Below, piece by piece: positions 11,801 through 20,492 of a stretch of DNA of 64,000 nt; position 1 is the stretch's first letter, and every line of letters begins with the position of its first letter. The stretch is from the NCBI GenBank assembly GCA_021234595.1, contig CM037855.1, positions 190,891,198-190,955,197 on the forward strand, given 5' to 3'. The DNA comes from Delia radicum. Taxonomy: Eukaryota > Arthropoda > Insecta > Diptera > Anthomyiidae. The notes under the pieces are model-generated. The model was not told the origin of the DNA, ran no database searches, and saw only the letters and a program-made list of their open reading frames with translations. The position numbers and the translations under genes were made by a program.

Positions 11801-11959
11801 AAAACATAATGACATTCTTAAAAGAAAAAAATTTTCGAATTATTAAAGATTTCACTAGAAGAGCATTAAAAAATGTTATTAATGCGGCACGCGACTCTTT
11901 TTTGTATAACAAAATATGTCTGTCTTTGTCACGCAACTGAAAAAGTCTTCCTACACCTG
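8856..11959. mobile_element. hAT-like non-autonomous element carrying a nested insertion
   Basis: Starts CAGGGGCTGGGAAAAATATG..GGCACACGAG and ends with the inverse of CAGGTGTAGGAAGACTTTTT..GCGTGCC. CAGG ends followed by G/C-richer GGCACGC repeats are typical of hAT elements. The flanking octamers (TCATACTG and CCGTATTC) agree at only 4 of 8 bases, so the target duplication is weak or decayed. No transposase was seen. About 1.9 kb is occupied by the element described at 9,784-11,665. Confidence 0.55.
9784..11665. mobile_element. TTAA-flanked TIR element with a tandem partial duplicate
   Basis: The complete unit spans about 10,578-11,665. It starts TTAAGGTACGTTCAGATTAG and ends with the inverse of TTAAGGTACGTTCACATTAA, so TTAA sits at both edges. 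A directly repeated partial copy (9,784-10,577) precedes it, aligning from ACGTTCAGATTAGTC to TTTTTTAAAAAACAGTT. Each copy also holds an internal duplication of a GGAATGAAACGGGGAA segment. TTAA targets are used by piggyBac-like elements, but these ends are not diagnostic and there is no transposase. The short open frames here are chance. Confidence 0.7.
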
Positions 11960-12604
11960 CCGTATTCGATTTTGGACTTGTGGTAGAACAATATTCTAAC
12001 TAAATATATCAATAAATGTCGTATCTTAAATGACACTAATGTGAATGTTTTATTTTGAAAATTACTTTATTTTAACTAAAATATCTAAATTTGCATACAT
12101 ACAGAGCGCGACAATAAAAAAGCCACATAAAAACGTTTTATTACTTTATTTGCATTTGTCCCACATTGAGAAATGATTGCAACTGATATATAACTTTGTA
12201 TAAATACTGAACAAACATTCGAATAAAAAAATTGATTGTATACCAGGATGTTTCAAAATAATTTCGTAATTTTCAGTTTTTTCACTAATACGTGAATATC
12301 AGTAATGTTAAGCAAAAATTACATTTATTTAAAATAATTAAGCGAAAGAAATGTTGTAAAGGACAAACAAATATTAGACATGTATTTTTTTCGCAATCTC
12401 AAGTTAAAGTTAACAAAGTGGGGTAAAAAATTACCCAATTTGATGTTTTTTTTTAATATATTTCGTATATAAGTTACTAAACTATAGACAAATTGGGTAT
12501 CAAATAAAAGGTATTTTGAAGGCACCTACCTTGGTATAAAAAACATGGGTGTGAATGTCCGAACATTTTTGTTATTTAAAAACACAAAAAAACTATTTTT
12601 TGTA
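11960..12604. other. AT-rich DNA, nothing recognised
   Basis: Only short chance open frames and A/T tracts were found. Confidence 0.6.
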
Positions 12605-13014
12605 CACACAGAGAAATAAAGTGCCAACCGAATTGAAAAGTGTATTTTAATGATAACAATCATTGAATTCAGTTAGTACAACGATATTACCATTATATTG
12701 TAACGTGCCGTTACAAATAGTACTTACAAGTATGCTTATAATTGAATACCGCCTTTTTGGGAAGATACTTTTTCACATACCAACTACATACAACTACTAG
12801 TACACATACCCAATAGTGCTGCTATGCTAATAATTCTCACTGAGTCTATGAAAAGTATTGCTTATAGTGTGAAAGTTGGTACACTAAAGTAAGCTTGAAT
12901 CCAGTTGGAGTTCAAACTATACTTCGTCCTACCAGCCGAATTATAGCAGATAAGCCGACAAGATTCCAGTTTCCGACACGTGCCGTAGTGTAGACCAGTA
13001 GATTTAGCGTTTTT

Positions 13015-13906
13015 AAGGCAATAGCCGAGATCTGTAGTATTCATCTCGCTATTTATCGTTTTCTTTAAGGCAATAGCCGAGATCCGAAGCATTCATCTCG
13101 CTATTCATATTTCTAAGGCAATAGCCGAGATCTGTAGTATTCATCTCGCTATTTATCGTTTTCTTTAAGGCAATAGCCGAGATCCGAAGCATTCATCTCG
13201 CTATTCATATTTCTAAGGCAATAGCCGAGATCTGTAGTATTCATCTCGCTATTTATCGTTTTCTTTAAGGCAATAGCCGAGATCCGAAGCATTCATCTCG
13301 CTATTCATATTTCTAAGGCAATAGCCGAGATCTGTAGTATTCATCTCGCTATTTATCGTTTTTTCTTTAAGGCAATAGCCGAGATCCGAAGCATTCATCT
13401 CGCTATTCATATTTCTAAGGCAATAGCCGAGATCTGTAGTATTCATCTCGCTATTTATCGTTTTCTTTAAGGCAATAGCCGAGATCCGAAGCATTCATCT
13501 CGCTATTCATATTTCTAAGGCAATAGCCGAGATCTGTAGTATTCATCTCGCTATTTATCGTTTTCTTTAAGGCAATAGCCGAGATCCGAAGCATTCATCT
13601 CGCTATTCATATTTCTAAGGCAATAGCCGAGATCTGTAGTATTCATCTCGCTATTTATCGTTTTCTTTAAGGCAATAGCCGAGATCCGAAGCATTCATCT
13701 CGCTATTCATATTTCTAAGGCAATAGCCGAGATCTGTAGTATTCATCTCGCTATTTATCGTTTTCTTTAAGGCAATAGCCGAGATCCGAAGCATTCATCT
13801 CGCTATTCATATTTCTAAGGCAATAGCCGAGATCTGTAGTATTCATCTCGCTATTTATCGTTTTCTTTAAGGCAATAGCCGAGATCTGTAGTATTCATCT
13901 CGCTAT
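13015..13906 (+). repeat. Hairpin-unit tandem array in the 5' LTR
   Basis: The dimer period is 100 bp and is made of a 52-bp type A unit (core CGAGATCTGTAGTATTC) and a 48-bp type B unit (core CGAGATCCGAAGCATTC). I count ten A and eight B units; the last unit is A-type in a B position. In each unit CGAGAT and ATCTCG flank an 11-nt loop, and the stem extends through AATAGC and CTATT with one bulge. Decayed units of the same design follow (about 13,975-14,010, CGAGATCTTTAGAATTCGTC). The minus-strand open frames are by-products of the repeat. Confidence 0.95.
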
Positions 13907-14118
13907 AACCGAAATCTCACGCACTCGTCTCGATATCTGTTGCATGCCTCGTAGTTAGTGCCCCTCCTAATCTTCGAGATCTTTAGAATTCGTCTCGAAA
14001 TCGTAGAAGTTGCTACTATTCTATTTCGCAGGTCTCCCATCCTCCAGAGCCGAGCCGAATATCTCCAGCCCTCGCTAAGGTTGCCGAAGACTGCCGACCC
14101 GACTGCCGTTAAGGGGGT

Positions 14119-14232
14119 TATACCACCGATTACGCCCGAGCACGATAGATCACCACCGATTACGCCCGTTCGCAATAGATCACCACCGATTACGCCCGAG
14201 CACAGCAGATCACCACCGATCACGCCCGAGAA
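14119..14232 (+). repeat. 30-bp tandem repeat in the LTR, four units
   Basis: Units of 30 bp have the core CACCACCGATTACGCCCG followed by a variable part. The same four units, in the same order, occur in the 3' LTR at about 19,130-19,246, so unlike the hairpin array this block has not changed in copy number. Confidence 0.9.
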
Positions 14233-14292
14233 CGATAGAATAACTAAACCCTAAAGATAAGAGAAATTATAGTTATAAGGTTATTTTGGTTA

Positions 14293-14298
14293 AATAAA
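14293..14298 (+). terminator. LTR polyadenylation signal AATAAA
   Basis: AATAAA is followed by a GTTGCGTGCGCAAC dyad and T-rich sequence within the LTR. It is a plausible signal for the 3' end of the retrotransposon RNA; the same site in the 3' LTR is at about 19,300. Confidence 0.5.
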
Positions 14299-14431
14299 GT
14301 TGCGTGCGCAACACGATTATATTGTTATTACAACTCAGAAAATCGTGTGTTTTAATTCAAAGGAAGCAGACCTTTGACGGACCTGGACAGACTGAGTAAT
14401 ACCCCAGCTGAAAAGAAAACTGCAATCACAA

Positions 14432-14899
14432 ATGGCGCCCGAGCAGGGACCCGACTCCAAGAACGCAACAGGGGAAAACAACGAACAACCCCCCAACGGA
14501 CTTGGGGCGGGTGACGCACACAACACAACAACAACCAAAACCTTAACGAATGGTACAACTAACCCACCATTGCTCACCACGGAGTCCTTGGGATGGATTT
14601 ACCTCCTCAAAAAGGGACAGCTGATTGCAGAATGCTCTAAAAATGGGATTGTCACCGAAGGGGCCACGGTTGATCAACTAAGACGACTGCTCAGCGAGTT
14701 GGTCCGAATGAAACGACAGAGAGCTTCGTCGGAAAATCTACTTCGCGCTCTGGAGGAAGAAGTACTGGAGGAGGAGAGGAAACCAGTAACCGAAGAGCAG
14801 TCGCAGGAAGTAACGATTCGGGTACCCCAACCAGGAGACCTCTCTCGAAAACTGCCGACTAGTGAGCCGAGTGACATGGAGGTGATGAACACCATCCGA
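14432..14899 (+). pseudogene. gag: gag, N-terminal part (frame broken)
   Basis: Gag is the structural protein that packages retrotransposon RNA into particles. The frame opens with ATG inside the PBS and reads MAPEQGPDSK, followed by a Thr/Asn-rich leader and then an acidic, probably helical region around residues 75-120 with many Leu, Arg and Glu. At about 14,899 the coding sense continues in the next frame (the 14,910 frame), one base further on; the original frame runs on as nonsense to 15,025. The shift is a single base, either a true mutation, a sequencing error, or less likely a programmed +1 shift. The ATG choice is uncertain because of the PBS overlap. Confidence 0.75.
14433..14450 (+). 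other. Primer-binding site, tRNA-Lys type
   Basis: TGGCGCCCGAGCAGGGAC lies 2 bp after the 5' LTR. A PBS starting TGGCGCCC is complementary to the 3' end of tRNA-Lys in gypsy-group elements. The putative gag start codon (ATG at 14,432) overlaps it, so the first gag codons are read from the PBS. Confidence 0.85.
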
Positions 14900-14909
14900 C
14901 GGTGGGAAC

Positions 14910-16457
14910 TTGGTATACGATGGAGGCGACAACCTAATGGAGTTCATCGAACGTCTGGAGGAGCTTGCCGAATGCTATGCGATCGCTCGCGATCGACTAT
15001 TGTTCTCCCTTTTAGAGATTCTTAAGGGCCGAGCACTACAATGGTATAGAGTGAAACGAACAGAGATAAAAACATGGGAACTGTTCAAGAGAGAGGCCGG
15101 TAAATTTTTTTTGCCTATACGGTACTTAACTCATCTGGAGGACCAAATATACCATCGTAAACAGGGACCTCGCGAAAAAGCAAAGGACTACATCATGTCG
15201 TTGCAAACCCTCATCCGTCAGCACCCCGAGTTGCGTAAAATAGATCATACCGATCGTATATACGATGGGTTACGATGTGAATACAAACTTTACGTTCGTC
15301 GCAGTGATTTTCGAACCTTAGACGAGCTAATGCAGTTAACCGACGAGTATGAACTACTGAGACGAGAAGAGTCCAGACAGGGAAGACCCCAACCGAGCCA
15401 CAGCATAGGGACCGCCAGTAGCACCAGCGTCTATAACCGGGACACACATTGTTGGCGATGTAAGGAACCTGGGCACCATCGGCATCAATGCCGAAATAGG
15501 GGGTTACTATTTTGCTCGCGATGTGGCACTCAGGGGGTGATGTCACGCGACTGCTCCTGTCGGGTGATGCCGGAAAGAACAAGGGGTGACGGCCGGTATT
15601 ATTTAACTATTCGGGTGAACACCTTTGAGGTCAGAGCACTGATTGATACCGGATCCACCTTAACGTACATTGGCGAGGCGGTCCGAAGTCACTTAGAGAG
15701 AATGAAAGTACGGCCCCGAGCACACCAGCGAACAGTACAGCTAGCGGATAGCTCATGTGTAAGGAGCGTGAAGGTTTATCCAGTCAATGTCGACGTAAAC
15801 GGCCAGCAGACAAAGCTTTTGGCATCTTCTCTGCCAGATTTGGCCGAACCGATCATCCTCGGCATGGATTTTCTACAGCGGCGAAGGGTGAAACTCACCC
15901 TGGATGGCATTCCATTGACACCCTCGGACCCATACCCCGCTTCCAGTTCCGCCCCCGCCCTCCATGCCATTACCGGTCGGGAAGCTCTAACCCCAGCCCA
16001 GGCAGAAAGGTTGGAGAATACCTTGAGTGCAGCACAAAAGGCGTTTGAGGCCATCAAGGGACCATGCCATATAGGTCAGCATGTGATATCCATGCAACAC
16101 GATCGGCCGATAAAACAACGGTACTACCCGCGCAACCCGGCGATGCAAGCGGTGATGAATAAAGAGGTAGACGAATTGCTGGAGATGGACCGAATTGAAC
16201 CGTCACATAGCCCATATAGTTCACCGGTAGTGTTGGTTCGGAAGAAACAAGGGACATGGCGGATGTGTATTGATTTTCGCCAGGTCAACGCGGCGGCGGA
16301 ACCAGACGCCTACCCACTCCCCCAAATCAATGCTATTCTCGACCAACTTCGTGAAGCGACCTACATCTCAACTATTGACTTGAAGAATGGGTATTGGCAA
16401 ATACCGTTAGCTCCCAAATCGATGCAGTATACGGCCTTTACGGTCCCAGGGCGGGGG
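14910..16457 (+). pseudogene. pol: gag C-terminus, nucleocapsid, protease and start of RT
   Basis: One long frame carries the rest of Gag and the first half of Pol without a gap. The first ATG in the frame is not a credible start, since sense begins upstream after the frame change. Residues 1-140 resemble a retrotransposon Gag core (GRALQWYR, FLPIRYLTHLEDQIY). A zinc knuckle CX2CX4HX4C starts at residue 181. A second knuckle at 202-215 has Val in place of the His. The aspartic protease motif DTG is at 246-248 and the ILGMDFL flap-side motif follows. The RT fingers and palm include MCIDFRQVNA and the first catalytic Asp in TIDLKNGYW (residue 490). The sense frame is lost near 16,457 by one extra base; the nominal frame ends at 16,577. 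Confidence 0.92.
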
Positions 16458-16742
16458 TCTCTTTCAGTGGAAGGTTATGCCGTTTGGCCTCCATTCGGCA
16501 CCTGCAACGTTCCAGCGAATATTGGACCAGGTCATCGGACCCGAACTTCAGCCCAAAGTGTTCGCATATCTGGATGATATAATCGTGCTAGGGAGATCGT
16601 TTGAGGAGCACCTGGAAATGTTGCAAATCGTTTTCGCCAGATTACTAAGGGCAAATCTACAAATCAATTTCGAGAAATGCGAATTTGTCCAAACTAGTCT
16701 TAAGTACTTAGGGCACGTTGTGTGCTCCGAAGGTATACACAC
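16458..16742 (+). pseudogene. pol: Reverse transcriptase, palm with YLDD
   Basis: This continues the RT in the next frame. The open part starts MPFGLHSAPATFQRI, the classical motif that precedes the active site, and carries FAYLDD with the paired catalytic Asp residues (33 and 34 of the frame beginning at 16,477). The thumb-side motif KCEFVQTSLKYLGHVV follows. At about 16,742 one more base shifts the sense frame again, leaving a nonsense tail to 16,839. Catalytic residues are all present, so the only faults here are single-base frame changes. Confidence 0.9.
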
Positions 16743-16744
16743 CC

Positions 16745-17796
16745 GACCCGGCCAAAATAAAGGCAATGAAAGAGATGGCAGCCCCAAAAACGCTGAAAGA
16801 ACTGAGACGGGTGCTAGGGGTGGCCTCATGGTATCGTAGGTTTGTTCCCGGGTTTCGGCACTGGTCGAACCAATGACTAGGTTGCTGAAAAAGAAAACGA
16901 CCTGGGTTTAGAACCATGAACAGGAAAACGCTTTCGACATGCTGAAGCGAAAACTCACTGAAGCCCCCATATTATGCTGTCCTGATTATACGTACCCATT
17001 TTTTCTCCAGACCGACGCCAGTGGGGATGGACTAGGTGCGGTTCTGTTCCAACGACAAGGCGAGCAAGAGAGAGTCGTCGCGTACGCCAGTCGCACCCTT
17101 AGCGACGCGGAGCGGAAGTATTCTGCCACAGAGCAGGAATGCTTGGCAGTATTATGGGGAATCCGGAAAATGAGGCCCTACCTGGAAGGATACCGGTTCA
17201 CGGTGATCACGGACCATCAATCGCTTAAATGGTTACATTCCATTCAAAACCCATCTGGCAGACTGGCCCGATGGGCACTCGAAATGCAACAATTCGATTT
17301 TGAAATCGAGTACCGAAAGGGGACACTTAATGTTGTGGCTGACGCTTTATCCCGGGCACCCTTACCAGATAGAGGGGAAGGGTTGGCCGCCCTAACCTCC
17401 AGCCAACCTGTGGACTGGTATACGAGGAAGTTCGAGGAAGTGCGGAAAAGTAATGGCGGGTTGCCAGATTTTCAAATTGTGGAGGGCAGATTGTTCCGAT
17501 ATGTGCAAAGGAAGTCCATTGTGGCAGGCGCACCGCAATGGAAACTTTGTGTGTCCAATGAGCAGAAGGGACGAATTTTGAGCGAGATCCATGATTGCGT
17601 TACGGCCGGTCATCTGGGGGTACATAAAACCGTGAAGAAAGCCCAGCAAAACTACTACTGGCCGGGTATGGTCAGGGAAATTCGCCGTTACATAAGATCC
17701 TGCGAAGTTTGCGGCAAGTATAAGGTGGAAGTACGCGTGTGTGATGGATGGGTACGATTGCGGTGCCTGGGACGAGTCAAGGAGTTTCACCTTTAG
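16745..17796 (+). pseudogene. pol: RT connection, RNase H and truncated integrase
   Basis: The sense frame from 16,745 (KEMAAPKTLKELRRVLG) breaks by one missing base near 16,852 and meets an in-frame TAG at 16,909-16,911, where family members usually have Trp. From there it is open to 17,796. In the frame from 16,939, RNase H has Asp 26 in QTDASGDGLGAV, then EQECLAVLWGIRKM, the TDHQSLKWL Asp motif, and DALSRAP. An integrase zinc-binding domain follows with His 225, His 229, Cys 255 and Cys 258. After that the protein ends within 30 residues; the DDE catalytic core and C-terminal region of integrase are absent, by an internal deletion of probably over 1 kb. Confidence 0.9.
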
Positions 17797-18190
17797 AACG
17801 GGTTTTTCTGTATCTTAATGGGGGTATTTCATGAATTGTATGTAAATAATAAGATTTGAATTGGAATTGGAGGAAAATATTTTTTGTAAATAATTAGAAA
17901 ATAAGGTTTGAATTGAAACTGGGAAAATATATAGGAAAAATAAAAGGGAAAAAAAAAAATAAATAAAATAAAAAAAGAAAGAAAAATATATAAAATAAAA
18001 AAGAAAAAAAAAATATAATAATAAAAATAAAGAAATGGGAAAATGAATTTTACAAAAGTAGGATAGTTAAACGCACTTATTGTCGAGGCGAAGCTCCTTA
18101 GAGTTCGGTAAAAGTTACCTTCGGGTAGTGCAGATCAAAAGATCGAAACTCGCATGGTGCATGGGGAAAAACTAGATAGTTTTTTTTTTC
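17797..18190 (+). other. Retrotransposon 3' non-coding region, A-rich
   Basis: It holds a long A-rich stretch (about 17,930-18,050), then GC-richer sequence up to the purine tract. No env-like frame is seen. Confidence 0.7.
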
Positions 18191-18205
18191 AAAGTAGGGG
18201 GGGAA
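18191..18205 (+). other. Polypurine tract
   Basis: AAAGTAGGGGGGGAA lies directly before the 3' LTR, with a T run upstream. This is the expected site for plus-strand priming. Confidence 0.85.
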
Positions 18206-19437
18206 TGTAACGTGCCGTTACAAATAGTACTTACAAGTATGCTTATAATTGAATACCGCCTTTTTGGGAAGATACTTTTTCACATACCAACTACATACAA
18301 CTACTAGTACACATACCCAATAGTGCTGCTATGCTAATAATTCTCACTGAGTCTATGAAAAGTATTGCTTATAGTGTGAAAGTTGGTACACTAAAGTAAG
18401 CTTGAATCCAGTTGGAGTTTCAAACTATACTTCGTCCTACCAGCCGAATTATAGCAGATAAGCCGACAAGATTCCAGTTTCCGACACGTGCCGTAGTGTA
18501 GACCAGTAGATTTAGCGTTTTTAAGGCAATAGCCGAGATCTGTAGTATTCATCTCGCTATTTATCGTTTCTTTAAGGCAATAGCCGAGATCCGAAGCATT
18601 CATCTCGCTATTCATATTTCTAAGGCAATAGCCGAGATCTGTAGTATTCATCTCGCTATTTATCGTTTTCTTTAAGGCAATAGCCGAGATCCGAAGCATT
18701 CATCTCGCTATTCATATTTCTAAGGCAATAGCCGAGATCTGTAGTATTCATCTCGCTATTTATCGTTTTCTTTAAGGCAATAGCCGAGATCCGAAGCATT
18801 CATCTCGCTATTCATATTTCTAAGGCAATAGCCGAGATCTGTAGTATTCATCTCGCTATTTATCGTTTTCTTTAAGGCAATAGCCGAGATCTGTAGTATT
18901 CATCTCGCTATAACCGAAATCTCACGCACTCGTCTCGATATCTGTTGCATGCCTCGTAGTTAGTGCCCCTCCTAATCTTCGAGATCTTTAGAATTCGTCT
19001 CGAAATCGTAGAAGTTGCTACTATTTCTATTTCGCAGGTCTCCCATCCTCCAGAGCCGAGCCGAATATCTCCAGCCCCTCGCTAAGGTTGCCGAAGACTG
19101 CCGACCCGACTGCCGTTAAGGGGGTTTATACCACCGATTACGCCCGAGCACGATAGATCACCACCGATTACGCCCGTTCGCAATAGATCACCACCGATTA
19201 CGCCCGAGCACAGCAGATCACCACCGATCACGCCCGAGAACGATAGAATAACTAAACCCTAAAGATAAGAGAAATTATAGTTATAAGGTTATTTTGGTTA
19301 AATAAAGTTGCGTGCGCAACACGATTATATTGTTATTACAACTCAGAAAATCGTGTGTTTTAATTCAAAGGAAGCAGACCTTTGACGGACCTGGACAGAC
19401 TGAGTAATACCCCAGCTGAAAAGAAAACTGCATCACA
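18206..19437 (+). repeat. 3' LTR (1,232 bp)
   Basis: Same ends as the 5' LTR. The hairpin array (18,523-18,911) has only eight units (five A, three B). Reading both LTRs side by side I find about six single-base indels and no substitutions outside the array length change. Confidence 0.95.
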
Positions 19438-19659
19438 ATATTTCTCAAAATTTTGGGTGTAGCAACTAAATTTCAGTTGAATTAACCGAATTTTGCTGCG
19501 ACAAATAATGTTCAGTTGTACACACCGACTGAAATTCATTTTATCCGAATTTGAGTCGTAGTAGCCGAGTTTCAGTTGGCAAATAGCTAAAGTTTTTTCT
19601 GTGTGTATGGAAAGTTGTTGTTGGTTTGAGCTCAAATCAACATACACTTTGAATACTAT

Positions 19660-20492
19660 GTAGGTAAAGACCACTGCAAATGTAGTTAAAAACAAATGAA
19701 ATTTAACTTGAAAAAAGGAAGACTTACATTTCAGTAAATTCAACTAACATTGTCATTTGTTTTTTACTGTTCAATAAATAAACCACAATTGTAGTATAAT
19801 GAACCACATACCCTATGGGGAATGAGGAGTCAATTGACCTAAAAGTGACTGGTTAAAGAAGCACTTATCACAGGACTGGTATAATTTAATACTGAAGTGG
19901 GTAAAGCAGTGTCAATTGTCCTAAAATTACCAATCCTGTGACTGGTAAAGGGAGAACATACCACTTAACCAGAATGCTTATTAACACTAAAAAGCCAGTT
20001 GGCCAGAATTTTACCCATTGCAAGCTGTTTAGTTTTCGTTTATTTTATACTACATGGCCCTTTTGCGACAGTCTTGTGGTATGCCCATCTTTGGTTAGTC
20101 CTGTGGTATGCCACTATGTGGTTTAAAGCAGAAAATGACCCCCTCCTATGACAAGCCAATGTTAAAGTTGCCAGTTGTTTACATAGGGTAGGGTTTAGCA
20201 GAGGACCGGTCTCTGGCACGAAGGGACCGATCCTGTGGCACACGCAGAACCGGTCCCATTCCCCATAGGGTTGTTATGTAGTAAAAAATAAACAAAATTT
20301 TATTTTTTTTTTTTTAACAAAAAAAAAAACAATTGTATAAAATGTATGTAAAATCATAATACAGTAATTTGATGTGGTTAGTTTTTCAAAATTAAGTTTC
20401 TTCTACAAATTAATATTTTTTCACTTAAAAATAAAGATACTGTATTACAACTCAAACAACTACAAATATTTACAGTAGAAGTTTCCTGAGTG
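19660..20492 (+). mobile_element. Dispersed repeat C, copy 1, split by a MITE
   Basis: Starts GTAGGTAAAGACCACTGCAA and ends GAAGTTTCCTGAGTGTAT. The parts outside 19,811-20,270 align with the uninterrupted copy at 26,967-27,350; a truncated copy is at 60,414-60,570. It is non-coding. Clear TIRs were not identified, so its class is open. Confidence 0.65.
19811..20270 (+). mobile_element. MITE family A (CCCTATGGGGAATG ends), copy 1
   Basis: The 14-bp TIRs are perfect: CCCTATGGGGAATG at the left and its inverse at the right. The interior has GGTCCC, GACTGGT and CACAGGA motifs in both orientations, giving partial self-pairing. A second copy is at 47,070-47,495. A clear target duplication was not seen at either copy. 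It lies inside repeat C. Confidence 0.85.

Larger units (their letters stand above)
12699..14430 (+). repeat. 5' LTR (1,732 bp)
   Basis: Begins TGTAACG and ends ATCACA (TG...CA). Its first 17 bases form a dyad (TGTAACG, TGC, CGTTACA). It contains an array of 18 units of about 50 bp (13,015-13,906), a four-unit 30-bp repeat (about 14,120-14,232), and an AATAAA signal at 14,293-14,298. Compared with the 3' LTR it is exactly 500 bp longer, all from five additional 100-bp dimers of the array. Confidence 0.95.
12699..19437 (+). mobile_element. Ty3/gypsy LTR retrotransposon, recent but defective
   Basis: The 6,739-bp element has two LTRs (12,699-14,430 and 18,206-19,437), a primer-binding site at 14,433, a purine tract at 18,191-18,205 and gag-pol remnants between. 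ATAT is duplicated at 12,695-12,698 and 19,438-19,441. Domain order (zinc knuckle, protease, RT, RNase H, integrase zinc finger) is that of Ty3/gypsy. No env frame is seen. It is clearly richer in G+C than its surroundings. Pol has frame breaks, one internal stop and no integrase core, so this copy should not move without help. The LTRs outside their repeat arrays show no base substitutions by eye, which indicates a recent insertion. Confidence 0.95.
12605..19605 (+). mobile_element. MITE family B, copy 2, split by the gypsy insertion
   Basis: The left part is 12,605-12,698 and the right part about 19,442-19,605, together 258 bp, the same length as copy 1. TA flanks it at 12,603-12,604 and 19,606-19,607. 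The break point carries ATAT on both sides of the LTR retrotransposon. The MITE was therefore present before the retrotransposon. Confidence 0.9.

Noticed and set aside
13249..13494. Minus-strand frame with repeated INSEMNTTDLGYCL-type peptide in the LTR
   Set aside because: It is a by-product of the hairpin array. The 100-bp dimer is not a multiple of three, so the frame cannot continue through the array, and copies in the two LTRs give different lengths.
13015..13906. CRISPR-like regular repeat spacing
   Set aside because: Units are contiguous with no unique spacers and lie in an LTR of a eukaryotic retrotransposon.
13903..14223. Minus-strand frame with repeated VIGGDL units
   Set aside because: It arises from the 30-bp tandem repeat of the LTR read backwards. 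No start context, no known family.
14674..17790. Minus-strand frames within gag-pol
   Set aside because: They are antisense shadows of the GC-richer retrotransposon coding region.
17797..18190. env gene remnant of the gypsy element
   Set aside because: The stretch is A-rich and holds no frame or motif, so there is no evidence for env.
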